Assembly: GCA_032719365.1 (NCBI GenBank)
Contig: CM064873.1
Span: 38,975,742-39,039,741 of the forward strand
Length of the DNA stretch: 64,000 nt
Origin: Prinsepia uniflora
Taxonomy: Eukaryota > Streptophyta > Magnoliopsida > Rosales > Rosaceae
Direction of reading: 5' to 3'
This document shows positions 22,821 to 35,022 of this stretch, piece by piece. Under the pieces are notes generated by a model. The model worked only from the letters and a program-made list of their open reading frames with translations, was not told the DNA's origin and ran no database searches. How positions within the stretch are numbered: position 1 is the first letter of the stretch; each line of letters begins with the position of its first letter. The translations under genes and the position numbers were made by a program.

Positions 22821-25819
22821 TGTAACGCCCCGGACGTTCTGGAAATGTAATATTATAAATATTGAATAAAATGACGTTTTTACCCCTGTGTTTGTGTGGT
22901 CGATTTGTTGACTTTTTGATTTGGAGGTCGAACAGACGTTGAGTGATGACCGTGACGTAGTTCGGGATGTCACGAGTTCATAGACAGGTGGCACGTCCGA
23001 TTCGGACGCTCGGAGTGAAAGTTATGATGTTCGGAAGTTCAGGGGCATTACCGTAATTTGGGCGTTATAAGGGGAAAAAGTTGACTTTTTGTTTGACAAT
23101 TGATATTCATTTGACTCGAAGACCGTTATGTTCGTCTCGACGCCTCGAGTACAACGACAGGCGGCACGCTTGAAACGGACGTCGGATGACCGAGTTATGG
23201 GTCACGGATGCTGGAGGGCAAATTGGTAATTATTGCACAGAGGGGCATTTTGGTCATTTTCACGGCGGTTACTGTAGCACCACCGTGAAAAACAGAGCAC
23301 ACGACCGTGCCGTGGTGTTTCGTGCGTTCAAATTGTTTATGGCCTTAGTGGATTGATCAGATGCTTTGTTTATGTGAATTGAGGTAGTGGGAGCATGACT
23401 GAGTGGCGTGAGCAGGTTGCAGGCACGGGATTGAGTTTAATATGGCCATGGTTTCTGTGTTTGTGGGAAGCAAGTTTCAGAGAACCTCAGTTGGTCTCCC
23501 ACGGGTGCTGGCCGTTTGAATCGATTGACAGAGTAAGAGAGTGAGGAGGGGACTGGGTTGGGTCATTTGGGCATCATTGTGAGGGCTGAGGTTGAGAGAG
23601 ACGGTGAGAAAACAGTTTCGGTTTTCGGGGGGAAACTCAGAGTTCAATTCCTACGGGCTTTGAGGTGAAACTAAACACATAGGGAGTCTTCTGGGAGTGA
23701 TAGAATCACGACGGTGCTAGAGTTGTTGAGTTTGGAGCCCGTTTTGCCCAGGAACCCAAGTCCTAGTTTGAAGGAAAAACCAGTGGAGGGAAAAATGGAA
23801 GATCAAATTGTGGGGACTTGCGAGCTAAACTAGGGGCCATTCTAGTCTTCTGGGAGCAAGAGGAAACCAACCACGTCGATTTCGAGGGACGACACACACG
23901 AATTGGCCAAGAACGGAGTTCCCTGGTTCTGAGTATTTTCGAGCTTGAGGTCGACGACTTCCAGGTAACGGTGAGCCCAATTGATTGTACCAGTGTGTTC
24001 GTTTAAGTTTCCTTAAGCTACTGGTGAAATTAATTTGAGTATAGAGTCAGTTTGGGTAAGTTTCAGAGGTCGACTTGTTCGACTGTGTGAGCTTGAGATG
24101 GGTCGATTTAGTATAAGTCGAGGTTAACCGATGATGCAGACCTAAAATAAATGGGTTAGAGAAGATAATAGGATTGAAAACGGGAAGAATTGATTGAGAA
24201 TTGAGGGCTAACTGATCGGGTTGAGTCGCGGATATCAGACCCGTTTAGCAGGCTGTTCGGGTAAGGGAGAAGACACTGTAGCTTGGCGCGTGGCCTTCAC
24301 GCGCAGCCACTTTGGGCGGCGCGTGACGGCGCGTGTGACGTCAACTCCGATCACGGTCAACATGAGAAATAATCCTTTCAGTCTAATTAACAATTTCCCT
24401 TTTGGATTCGAGTTGTTCGGGAGTCGTTCGGGATAAGCTCGGGAGCCCGGAAGTTTAGGTCCTTAAGGTTTATTTTTCCGAAAAATCCGGGAAATTAGGG
24501 AAAAATCTTACGAGCTATTTGGGGATGTTTGTAACCCTTCTTGTACGTTTTCACAGGCCCGGACACTTCCGAAGCTACGGAGGAGCGCGCGGGACGCGAT
24601 TGACGTGTCCTAAGACTGTGAGTGGACTTTTTGATTTCTAAATTGGGCATGCATGACTATTTTACTTATTTATCTCATGGTTTTACATATGGTTTCATGA
24701 TGGTGAGATGATATATCGGTTTTACCTGTTTTCACGTTTTTCGAGATATTTATCGTATTTCACGCATTTCGAGATTTCGGTTTCTTTTTGCCTATGCATG
24801 CGTGATGATTTTGATGAAGTATCTGGATATGAATATGCATGTTTCGGATTTATGATGTTTGATCATATTGTGAAGTAATTTTCGGAAATTGCATGTGTTG
24901 GAAATTGCATGTGACTTCAGACTTAAGTCCTACAATGTTGTGATATGATTTCGGAGTGATATTGGAAAACAGTTGTGATGAATCATGGTTTATTGTGTTT
25001 TAAAAACGGTTTTGGGTTTAAAGACCCGGTTGATGGTTGGATCTGGTTTTGGGTTTAAAGACCCGGTATGTTGATGTTGGGGGCGGGCCCGAAAATTGAG
25101 TTTAAAGACTTGTGAGTTTAAAGACTCGAATATTATGATACCCCCGAGGCCTACTAATCGTGTTTTGAGTTTAAAGACTCGTTGATATCCCGAGAAGGCC
25201 TAATGTTGAGTTTAAAGACTCGGATGGATCCAACGGCATAATCATGATTATTGATTTGCGTTTTACTTGATTTGTGCAAATAATATTTCAAAATGACGGT
25301 TTCTGGAATCTGGTATTATTAAATGGTTTTACATGAGTTATGACGATCCTTGTAACGTTTTTCATGTGTTTCGGAAAAAGAGTTTTCAAAAGTTTAATAC
25401 ACAATTTTGAATATTTGGTTATGCATGCGGATTACAAAACTGGAGGGCGAACCCGATTTCGGAAAAACTGTTTTTCCTGTTAAACTTATGTTTCGGTCCA
25501 CTCACACCTTGATGTTTTAAATTCCCTCCAGGTCATGGTACAAGCGTGGGGGCAAGCGCCGAGGCAGAGGCGGAGGCATAAAGTTTTCCGTGCGGAGTAG
25601 TTAGTTCACAGAGTAGGACTTGTTCTTTAATTTGTTTTGTAATATTGCTCTGTGAAACTGTGGCCTTGACGTCCAGTCGGATGTATTTGTTTAATCTCCC
25701 TGGTCTGACAATGGGTGTGTTGTAATTTTAACTAGTTTTCCGGTCTTTTGGGTTCGATTGTCAGACGGGAGCAGGATGCTTCCCGATTATCGAGGCGATA
25801 ATCGGGGTGGGTCCTGTCA
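22821..25819 (+). mobile_element. Solo LTR E, plus strand, inside the LARD-like element
   Basis: 2,999 bp from TGTAACGCCCCGG to GGGTCCTGTCA with a perfect TSD AAATA (22816-22820 and 25820-25824). Closely resembles the LTRs of the Gag-only element at 30791 in length, in the GGCGCGTGGCC..CACGCGC phrase near 24283, and in the TTTAAAGAC repeats at 25015-25230. Paired motif at 24617-24627 and 25496-25506. No coding region. It must be younger than its host. Confidence 0.94.
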
Positions 25820-26568
25820 AAATACCCTCGATAGCCAGTCATCTCCACATGACTACCGACCAACGGTCATTGCTATCGAGATCTGTATCCACACATCACA
25901 CTACTACCCGGTCTAACTCGAGATTCCATAATTTATCTCAGAACCGTATCCGTAGATCGAATCCCATAGTTCTGACTAGACTCACTAGAGTCATCCACAT
26001 GGTCATCCATGACCTCAGCCGCTCGTCGCAGCACAAGTTCCCATCCACTAGTCACAATTAAGGTTTACCTTTTTAATCCATCATACACTAGGATTCCACA
26101 ATCACACCCTATGGTTCCACCGAACCCAACAACTCTCTGTAATATAAAATTCACAACCTGACCGACCCCACGGTCTAGACTTCGTATAGACGTCAAATCC
26201 AAACCTACCATCAACTCAATGTAGGTTCCACCACTAAGGTCATTGGCCAACTCCGATGTACCAACATCCCTCGCACGAGCAACCACCACTAGGGTTCACA
26301 TTTTAGACCATTACTCAAATGAGGTTCCCCGAACCTGGCTGCACCTGGCAGCACAACAATCCAATATCACATGATCGAACCGACGGTCCCAAAATACCAG
26401 TTCATCACAATCAACCCCACTTGGGTTGAATCACATTAACGCACGGCGTATCGGGCCAAACACACTCTATCCGCGATTAAATCAAAAAACTATCTATCAG
26501 GTTGATAATGAATTGCAGCCCAATGAGACATCACACCCTCGACCTGTGCGCACAAAAAGAGCAACCCT

Positions 26569-26581
26569 GCTCTGATACCAA
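26569..26581 (-). promoter_or_regulatory. Primer binding site (initiator tRNA-Met type)
   Basis: Minus strand reads TTGGTATCAGAGC, the standard plant PBS complementary to the 3' end of initiator tRNA-Met, 2 bp inside the 5' LTR edge at 26584. It fixes the element's orientation. Confidence 0.92.
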
Positions 26582-26583
26582 GT

Positions 26584-29370
26584 TGACAAGACCCATCCCA
26601 ATCCCCCCGGGAATACCGTAGAATGTGCCCTGCTCCCGTCCAACAAGGGGTGTCAGACAAGGGATAACCAACAGTCACTGCCCAAATGGGGCTTCCAGAG
26701 TGCGCAAGGATCGATGGAGGAGGCGTGCAATGTCCCAGTCTCTACTGTAGTCGCATCCGTGATCAACCTGAACGACATTAAAAACCAAAAGCTGTGAGTG
26801 GACGAAAATCATTAAGTTTAGTAAACACAGTTATAAGACATTTATGCCCTCCAATAAAAACGTATGCATGCCACGAAAACCAGTAACCAAAACGTTTGTC
26901 CAACCAAGCCATTAGGGCCTTAGCCCAAAAACCGTTAACTTAAAACCAAGTGTGGGAACTCAGCCCAAAACAGTGGAATGCCACCACCAGACATATTAAA
27001 ACCATGTGGTCCACCGCCCAAAGCCATAAATATAAATCCATAAATCCAAAACCATTTAGGGTCCCCGACCCGACATACCATTTCATAACCAATAATCCAT
27101 TTTTACCATATAACACATATCCAACCGATAAGCCATTTTATAGATTCATTAATCCATATTTACCATTACCATCACCAGCATCCCTGATGCTTAGCGTCCC
27201 AGACGCTTGACGTCCCTGACGTCATATCTCACGGTATAATAAGCAACGCGTGCTGCCCGGGGTCTCTCCGGGTCAATATCTTTGACATCATAGATGTCTG
27301 ACGTCCCAGACATCAATCATAGCAATCCTGCTCCTGAGTCATTATACGGTCCGGTAACTCGGTACAATAACCCCTCGCAGGCAATGCACCGTGACTTCCC
27401 TAGTGTCCCAGACACCTGGAGGAGACCATCATATATCCTCGTATCCAGATGGTATATGGAAACAGTTTTATTAAATCATTTCACAACATTACAATGGGCC
27501 ATGCCCGAAATCGCCATAAAACATCACAATTCCATTTAGGGTCCCTGACCCGAAATCACATTTATTAACATAGGGTCCTAGACCCGAAATCATAACTCAC
27601 AATCACCATCATAGAAATCACGTATATAAAACATATAAAACATTTAAGCATGCATAGGATTTATAAAACCAAAGTCCACTCACAGACCGTTTTAACGGTA
27701 TGCCTCGATACGCGTGCCATCGGCCCTCCCGGGCCTCACCACTATCACCGAGACTCCCAATCCTGTCCAAATCACATTAGAGGGTCACTAACCTCTTCAT
27801 TAACATCCTATCAAAGTCCCGTAATTTTTCCGAATTTCTAACTATTTTAAACATGTTTTAAAACCTTCGGACGTCCCGAACAATATCGAGACGGTGTCCG
27901 ATCGACACGAAACCAATCCCAAAATGTTCGTTACATTAAATAGGACAGAAGTCATGTTGACCTCACCTCGAGATTCGTACCCATGCCCCGTCACGCGCTG
28001 CCGTGAGTGGCTGCGCGTGAAACCTAAGCGCCTGCTACAGTAACCTGCACAGTAGTCTTCTTCGCCCGTTTGTCTGATAAACGGGTCATTTTGCCCGCGA
28101 GACGACTCGGTTCCAATCCTATCAATTCAGCCTTAATCACATCAATTGATCATTCAATTAGCTTCCACTTAAGTTCAATTAGAGTTCTGAATCGTTGATT
28201 ACACAAAAACTTACCTACAATCCCACGACTCGACTATGATCCACGAAGAACAACCGTCATTGTTCATTCACGGAATTCCGTCAATGGCTGCTGATTTCTT
28301 CCAATTGATGCATCCAGAAGCATCACTGGATCATGAGAGACAGTTCCACTTGATCAATTTCGTCGTTTGATCACTAAATGATCACGACACCATCTCGAAT
28401 TTCTTCCTCTGTCACCAAGCTTGTTCAGAGCCCAAAAGCCATCGATTTCTTTCGTTCTTTCGACGATTCTGATCGTAGTGATCTCAGGAAGCTGAATGTG
28501 AGCTCCATTTCGATCCTCAGGGCCTAACACTCGACATTTGAATTTTCCCCCCAAATCCTTCAATTTCGAATTCCGGTCATACTACCCAATCTCAGCCCCT
28601 CGTGTTTTCCCCATCTAAATCAGTCTCTCCAAGCCTTCCATTTTCTCTCAAGAACAGCCAAGGAAGGAGGCCAATTCTCCCAGCTCTCAAACTCAGTTTG
28701 TGTTGCTCACTGTGTAAGGAAAACAAAGAAGAAGAAAATGGTTGATTTAGTATAATTAATTATAATTAACAATTAATTAAACATCATGATGATGTTGGGA
28801 GGGAAAAATGGATCAGATGTTTGGTCTTAGATTAGGGGATGGGTGACACTTGTCACTCATCCAGGTGTGCACATTCAACGGTTACTATTCATTATTATAA
28901 TATTATTTTAATCGGAGCCTCGGTTCGTTAATTCGTTCCCGTGACCATAACTTCGTCGTCGAATCTCCGATTTCGGCATGCCGCCTGTCAACGGATTCGT
29001 ATCGACGAGAGCTACGTAACGGTCCTTGGCCCTCGCCCATCGGACCTCCAGGTCAAAAAGTCAACATTTAACCCTTATTACTCGAAATTACCAAAATACC
29101 CCTAAACTTCCGATTGTCATAACTTCCTCCTCGAATGTCGGAATCGAACGTGCCACCTGTCTATGAACTCGAGACGTCCCGAACTACGTCACGGTCATCG
29201 GTCAAAATTCGTTTGATCGCCCGATCAAAAAGTCAACATTTTACCCACGACCAAGGGCAAAAAGGTCATTTTGCACATTTTGTCCGATTTCGCCCTACTA
29301 ACCACCGATCGACCTCAATAATCAAGATTAGTCACTAATCTAATCCCGGAATTCGGGACGGGTCGTTACA
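26584..29370 (-). repeat. 5' LTR of the LARD-like element
   Basis: 2,787 bp, sister of 17694-20478. The end next to the PBS reads TGACAAGACCC (one change from its sister) and the outer end GGGTCGTTACA. Paired motif at 26793-26803 and 27674-27684. Confidence 0.93.
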
Positions 29371-29662
29371 CGACGGATGTGACCGGTGAGGGTAATGGAT
29401 GGATAGTTATCAGATGCGTTCAGAACGATGTGGTTGATGGGACTCTTAGCAGAGTCAGTTTTAGGTATTGGAGACTCTAGTGATGATACGTACCGAGGAT
29501 GATACCGATGAGTACGGCTTGTGAGTTGGACGTGTACTGTTACACGTGTATTCTCGTGTACATGCAGCGATCCAAGTCGAGGGACATAATTGGATTCCAC
29601 AATTTGGTTGTGGAATCGGGTTGATTCAAATTTCGAGGACGAAATTCTTTAAGGGGGAAGAT
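29371..29662 (+). mobile_element. 3' internal tail and PPT of a plus-strand LTR element
   Basis: Continuation of the internal region broken at 17693. It ends TTCGAGGACGAAATTC followed by the purine run AAGGGGGAAGAT at 29651-29662, a textbook PPT directly before the LTR start TGTGACGACCCG at 29663. No coding sequence. Confidence 0.8.
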
Positions 29663-30790
29663 TGTGACGACCCGTCCCGAGTTAGCGGGATTAATTAAGA
29701 ATTTATGACGGATTAGCGAGGCTAATCATGGATTAGACGAGGATTAGCAGATGAGCAGGGCGAAATGACGATTTTGCCCTTGGAATGGGTGAATCGTTGA
29801 CCTTTCGTTCAAGCTGGAAAATGGAATTTTTCCGATGACTGTGATGTAGTTTAGGACGTAACGAGTTCATAGACAGGTGGCACGCTCGATTCTGACATTC
29901 GAGGAGGAAGTTATGACGTTCGGAAGTTCGAAGGTAATTTGGTAATTTGGGCAAAAAGTTGACTTTTGACCCGGGAGGTCCGATGGCCGAGGGCCGAAGA
30001 CCGTTACGTAGATCCCGACGATACGAATCTGTAGATAGGCGGCACGTCAAATTTGGACGTTCGACAGAAAAGTTACGGTTCACGGAAGTTCTGAGGAACT
30101 ATTTACGACGACACGTTTTACGAGGTAAAAAGTGAAGTTTTGTCTTTTGTGGGCTCAGTTACTTTTCAGTGGGCCAATGGATGAGTGACAAGTGTCACCC
30201 ATCCACTGGCCCTTCCTTTACATTCATGCATATCATCCCCATTCCCTTGTTCGTGCAACCAAACCCGTCCAAACCAATCTCACTCCCACCCAAACCGATC
30301 CAATCCAAACACCCACTGATCATGCCTGAGAGACCAGAGAGGGTTGAGAAGGCTGTGGATGATGGTGGCTGACCTGGACAGCGCCGCCGTGGGCGGCTGA
30401 GCCCAAAACCCGAACAGGTACCGGACTAGGCCCATTTTAATTTCTATTTTGATTTTGTTGTTATGGTTACTTTTGGGTGCCTAGGAGATGATTGTTAGGT
30501 TGCTAGGATAGTTCTGAGAGGATTTGGAAGGTGGTTGGACGGCTGTGGAAGCCTGGGAAGGTTTTGGAAAAACAGGACCGTGAGGTTCTTTTCGAACCTT
30601 GGGTTTCGGGTAGATTTTTCATAGGTTTAGTGATTGGATTGGTTAGGAAACTTGAAAAGAGGAATTTTAGGATTGAAATGGAGGAAAATGGACGAGAAAT
30701 GAGTGAGGAAATAAGCCGGACCGATAACGCCGGTCTAGGAAAACCAGAGGACCGAACCGGCTGGTCTGAACCGGGCTGGAGCTCAGTGAC

Positions 30791-33700
30791 TGTAACAACC
30801 CGTCCCGAGAATAGGGATAAGTGGAGTGATTAAGGTGTGATTAGTAAGATTAATCAAGGGTTAGGTGGTCCCGAGGGGTCCGGGAACTTAGGATGACGAT
30901 TTTGCCCCTGGGTCGGGCAGAAATGTTGACTTTTATTTCGGGTGGTCAAATGGGAGTTGACCAGTGACCAGGACGTAGTTGAGGACGTTACGAATCCATA
31001 GGCAGGTGGCACGCCTGATTCCGACATCCGAGGAGGAAGTTGTGATGTTCGGAAGATTGAGGGCATAATCGTAATTAGGGGGAAAAGTTGACTTTTTGAA
31101 TAATTGAGGTTTGGTAGGTTGACCTAGGAGGGTTAGATAGTTCTTGTCGTCCTGAGTTCGATGACAGGCGGCACGTATTCATCGGACTTACGAGGCGAGA
31201 GTTACGGGTCTAGGAAGTTTCGGTAAAACCGTAAAAATGTGTTAAAAAGAAGGGTATTTTGGTCATTGGGGCACATTGGGATTTGTGCACAGAAGAAAGG
31301 AATGGACGGCTGGGATTAGGCCATGTGGGAGTGTGTGGAGTGGATGGTGACACATGGCATGTGTGTAGAGGATTCTGGGAGAATCCTGTGTGGTCTCAGC
31401 CCAAATAATTGGGGTGCAACCGTGCAGTCCTTCGACAAACACAGAGAAACAGAGTGAGTTTGTGAGGAGGAATTGAGGACTGATCGTGGCTGGTGACGAG
31501 TTTTGGTGAGTGAGGGAGGAACGGGAGATTGAAAGGGAGTTGCTGATCGGGTTTTGGTGGTGTAATTGTGCACGGCGGCACGGCGGAGGTGCGGAGAAGT
31601 TTTGACGGAAACAGGGAGGCCGTGAGTTCGAGGTGGTGGCTACGCCGTGAGGTGACTCAAACCAAGGCAGGGGAAGCTGCAGGAGGTTGCAGGGAGACTA
31701 ACGACCACCGTGGAAGGCGGCAGTGCGCACGGCGGAGCTGCAATCGAAGGTGAGATCTTTTGCTCTGTTTTTCCCGTGCTGCTCAATTTGAAAGTTGTGA
31801 GGTTGGGCTTAGAGTCGAGAGGAATGGAGGTCAGGGTGAGGTTCAGAGGGGTCCTAGGCGTCGACTAGGATGGCCGCCGTGACGGGGGTGTACACGGCGG
31901 AGGTTAGCACGACGGGGGTACCTGTATGCTCTGTTTTGCCGTGATGTTCAAACGGCTAGTCGAGACGATTGGGGTTGAGTCGAAGGTCTAGGCGAGTTGG
32001 GTTAGGTTCAGTGAGGTTCAGGGCAGAGTTTGGTGAAGCCACCGTGAAGGGTGGTGAGCTGGGTGGCTGGATCGTGAAACAGGGGTTGTTGGCCGTCTGG
32101 TTTCGAGCTTCAGTCGACGGGATTGAGGCGGTGTCGAGGTCTGAGGAGCTGTGGAATGGTTATATTGGAACTGGACGAAGCTTTAGGTGAAGAAAGGGAA
32201 GGAAATCGTGCAGGTACGGCGGAGAACCGTTGACGCCGGTTCAGCTGTAGCCTACTGTGTTGAACCGGGTCGACGTGAGGTTGAAGGTGTACTGTAGCTG
32301 GTGCGTGGGGCCACGCGCAGCCACTTTGGGCGGCGCGTGGGGGCGCGTGCGGCGGCGGATGGGAAAACGGTCAACATAGTTTTTGGTCTAGGAGTCATGG
32401 TGAGTTCAATGGAGTTGGTTTCGAGTCACTCGGAAGTCGTTTGAGTTGAGTTCCGCGAGGGTGAAAGTTTAGGGTCCCGGGTTCTTATGTTTAGGATTCG
32501 GGGAATTTTGAGGGAATTTAGGTGAACTTTCGTAGACGTACTAGTAACGTAATTTGGCGGTGTTTGACAGGATCGGGATTTCCCGAGGAAGCCGAGGAAC
32601 GGGCTGGACGTTCGGGACGCGAGTAGGGCTCAGTATTGTGAGTGGACCCTTTCTCTAAACTCGAACATGCATAACTGTTTTCTATAATTGTTTTATGGTT
32701 TTAATCTTGATTATCGAATATGTTTGGTCGGTTTTGCATTATTACACGTTTTTCGAGAAAAAGACGGTTTTGGCACGGTTTTCGAGAAAATGTTGGTTTT
32801 CGGATTTTGATGCCACATTTGGGGATTTCCACCGATAAAGGTTTTCTACTAATGATATATGGGTTATGAAATGTGATTTGTGATTACATGGGGTTTTGGT
32901 ATGAAAATGGATATTTTCCGGATTTGGGTTCGGAATGACGGTTCTGAATGCCGGAAGGGCTTCGGACCAGTGATTTCGGATTCAGGTTTGGATATGGATT
33001 GGTAAATGGTTTTCAAATGGTTTTGGGATTGGATTTGCTGGATCTGGATATTGGGTTTAAAGACCCGGATATATGTGACGGGGGACCGGCCGGATTGGGT
33101 TTAAAGACCCGGATTGAGTTTAAAGACTCGGGAGTTTAAAGACTCGGATATATATTGATTTTCCCCCGTAGGCCTTGAGTTTAAAGACTCGGGAGTTTAA
33201 AGACTCGGATATGATTAAGGCCTGGATTGAGTTTAAAGACTCGGGAGTTTAAAGACTCGGATAGGTCCAGCAGGTTTGATCGAGAAAATGATGATTTGGT
33301 GGTTATGGTTTTGATACGGTTTCTGATACTCATATTATGGTTTCTTATGGTATTTTATAGTGTTTCTGTTTCTTATGATGTTAAGAATGATTCTTTATAC
33401 ATGTGTTTATAACTGTTGGTTATGCATGTGGTTTCAAAACGGAGGGTTTAACTCGGGTTTTCTTATAAAATGGTTTTGAACTTTTGTACCTTTTGGTCCA
33501 CTCACATTTTCTGTTTTAATTGCCCTCCAGGCTGTGGAGCAAGCGTGGGGTCTTGACGTCGAGGCAGAGTCTGAGGCATAGAAGTGACGTGAGGGTTCCC
33601 AGAGTAGAGTAAAGGCTTCTGTGTGCGTGTAGTTATCGGCTTTATTTCCTTTGTATGTTCTGTAAATGCTACCTTCGGGACTTTGTGTCTAATTACTCCT

Positions 33701-33812
33701 GCGTTTGACTGGTTAGAATGCGAGTGAGTTTTACTTGAGTTTTGCATCGGGGAGTCAGACGGGAGCGGGATTTACCTCGGGTTTCGGGGTGAAACCGGGG
33801 TGGGTCCTGACA
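30791..33812 (+). repeat. 5' LTR of the Gag-only element
   Basis: TGTAACAACCCG...GTCCTGACA, 3,022 bp. Differs from the 3' LTR at 31028, 31039, 31154, 32173, 32302, 32454, 32496, 32964 and 32984. Contains GCGTGG-GG-CCACGC near 32300, paired motif 32637-32648 with 33495-33506 (12 bp, perfect), and eight TTTAAAGAC hairpin repeats at 33053-33258. Confidence 0.96.
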
Positions 33813-33813
33813 A

Positions 33814-33826
33814 TTGGTATCAGAGC
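33814..33826 (+). promoter_or_regulatory. Primer binding site (initiator tRNA-Met type)
   Basis: TTGGTATCAGAGC, 1 bp after the LTR end CA at 33812. Complementary to the 3' end of plant initiator tRNA-Met, the usual primer for Ty3/gypsy elements. Confidence 0.95.
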
Positions 33827-33918
33827 ATAGGTTTGTCGAGTTTGTTGGGTCTGTCGGTTGTGAGGTTGTGTTTCAGTTGTTTGACTACTTCTATGCCTCT
33901 TTCAGTGTGCGGTTGACG

Positions 33919-35022
33919 ATGCCTCCGAGACGTAGACCCTCTCCACAACCTGAAGAAGTAGCAAGAGAGACGGAGAGTGCCACGATTGAGCGAGCCCAGC
34001 GGCTCGGGGCTACTACTTTTAGTGGTGGGGCTGATCCTGAGGAAGCCCAGAGGTGGATTACTAGACTGGAGCGGATTTTTGCGGTGATGCATTGTCCGCC
34101 GGAGGAGCGAGTATTGTTGGCTGCATTTTTACTGGATGGTGCGGCGTACGAGTGGTGGTATACCCTCGAGTTGTCCGGTTGGGATGTTCACAGTGTGACC
34201 TGGGAGATGTTTAGGGAACGGTTTCTGGAACAGTATTATCCTCGTTCTTTCCGGGATGCCAAGGAGGCAGAGTTTTTGCATCTCCAGCAAGGGAATATGA
34301 CAGTGGCAGAGTATGAACGGAAGTTCCAGATGTTGTCTCGGTTTGCTCCTGCCTTTGTGGCCACTGAAGCCGAGAAATGCCGTAGGTTTGAGTTGGGTTT
34401 GCGAGGTGAGATTCGAGCCGTAGTGACAGCTGGATCTTTTGCTACCCTCCGAGATCTGTCGGATGCTGCGGTGCGAGTTGAGGCTAGTTTGCCGGTGCGA
34501 CGCCGGGAACCTTCTATTCCTGGAGCTTCGAGCCAGCGGACACCGAAAAGAGGTAACTTCGGTGGATCGTCCTCGTCGGGCGATGATCGTTTTGGTAGGC
34601 CTGGCAGTGCCCAGAGTTCAGGATTTGGGGGTTATCGAGTACCGCCGACTCCGCAAGCGAGTGCGACGTCGGTAGCATCCACGGGGAGACCGAGCAGTGG
34701 ACCAGGCTGGAATGTGTGTTTCTACTGCGGGGAGCGAGGTCATTTTCGACGTGAGTGTCCACTGTTGCCACAGGAAGGTGGTGTAGGCAGAGGAGTAGCG
34801 GAGTCCGGACAGAGTACAGCATCAGGGACAGCGGGCACTAGAGGAGGTGGTGGCACAGCCACGAGTAGTTCGAGGGGTCGTGGTAGAGCGTCAGGATCTC
34901 AGGCCCGGGTGTTCTCGATGACTCAGCAGGAGGGTCAGTCGATACCAGATACGGAGACAGGTACTTGTTTTACTTTTGGTTGTCCTGTTGGTTTGGTTGT
35001 TGGATCCCAGGGTAGAGTCTAG
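33919..35022 (+). CDS. Retrotransposon Gag with CCHC zinc knuckle (Del/Tekay-like)
   Basis: 367 residues, uninterrupted. The frame is open from 33814, but that part lies over the PBS. The first ATG, giving MPPRRRPSP, matches the start of gag in the related element at 61712 and is chosen. Residues about 30-190 are the Retrotrans_gag domain: EEAQRWITRLERIF, ERVLLAAFLLDGAAYEWW, FRERFLEQYYPRSFRDAKEAEF, then TLRDLSDAAVRVE. Residues 190-265 are a basic Ser/Gly/Pro linker. CFYCGERGHFRREC at 267-280 is a perfect CX2CX4HX4C knuckle for RNA binding. After a Gly-rich stretch, ARVFSMTQQEGQSIPDTETGT (329-349) resembles the Gag-protease junction of complete relatives. The protein then ends 18 residues later with no protease motif. 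Gag forms cytoplasmic particles that package the element RNA. Intact frame and near-identical LTRs suggest it is expressible. Confidence 0.93.
   Translation: MPPRRRPSPQPEEVARETESATIERAQRLGATTFSGGADPEEAQRWITRLERIFAVMHCPPEERVLLAAFLLDGAAYEWWYTLELSGWDVHSVTWEMFRERFLEQYYPRSFRDAKEAEFLHLQQGNMTVAEYERKFQMLSRFAPAFVATEAEKCRRFELGLRGEIRAVVTAGSFATLRDLSDAAVRVEASLPVRRREPSIPGASSQRTPKRGNFGGSSSSGDDRFGRPGSAQSSGFGGYRVPPTPQASATSVASTGRPSSGPGWNVCFYCGERGHFRRECPLLPQEGGVGRGVAESGQSTASGTAGTRGGGGTATSSSRGRGRASGSQARVFSMTQQEGQSIPDTETGTCFTFGCPVGLVVGSQGRV

Larger units (their letters stand above)
17694..29370 (-). mobile_element. Complete LARD-like element, no recognisable protein
   Basis: 11,677 bp flanked by a perfect TSD CGACG (17689-17693 and 29371-29375). 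Minus-strand order is 5' LTR 26584-29370, PBS 26569-26581, internal region, PPT about 20479-20493, 3' LTR 17694-20478. Without the solo LTR at 22821-25819 the element is about 8.7 kb and its internal region about 3.1 kb. No minus-strand frame there exceeds about 80 codons and none resembles Gag or Pol. It therefore fits large retrotransposon derivatives: intact cis signals but proteins needed in trans. The two LTRs differ at roughly 2-2.5% of positions by eye (about 67 differences), so it is clearly older than the element at 30791. Confidence 0.9.

Noticed and set aside
26950..27841. Frames that recur almost unchanged at 18058-18949, which could suggest a duplicated gene family.
   Set aside because: They recur only because 17694-20478 and 26584-29370 are the two LTRs of one element.
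33053..33258. Regularly repeated short units that might suggest a CRISPR array.
   Set aside because: Units are 14 nt with spacers of 2-40 nt, there is no cas gene, and the context is a plant LTR.
31316..33412. Several frames duplicated at an offset of 4,720 bp.
   Set aside because: Same cause: the two LTRs of the Gag-only element. The frames are short and match nothing.
33814..33826. TTGGTATCAGAGC as part of a tRNA gene.
   Set aside because: Only the short PBS complementary region is present; no cloverleaf or RNA polymerase III boxes adjoin it.
33814..33918. The open frame of gag extends 35 codons upstream of the chosen ATG.
   Set aside because: That part begins on a TTG inside the PBS and covers leader sequence. 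The first ATG matches the start of the related gag at 61712.
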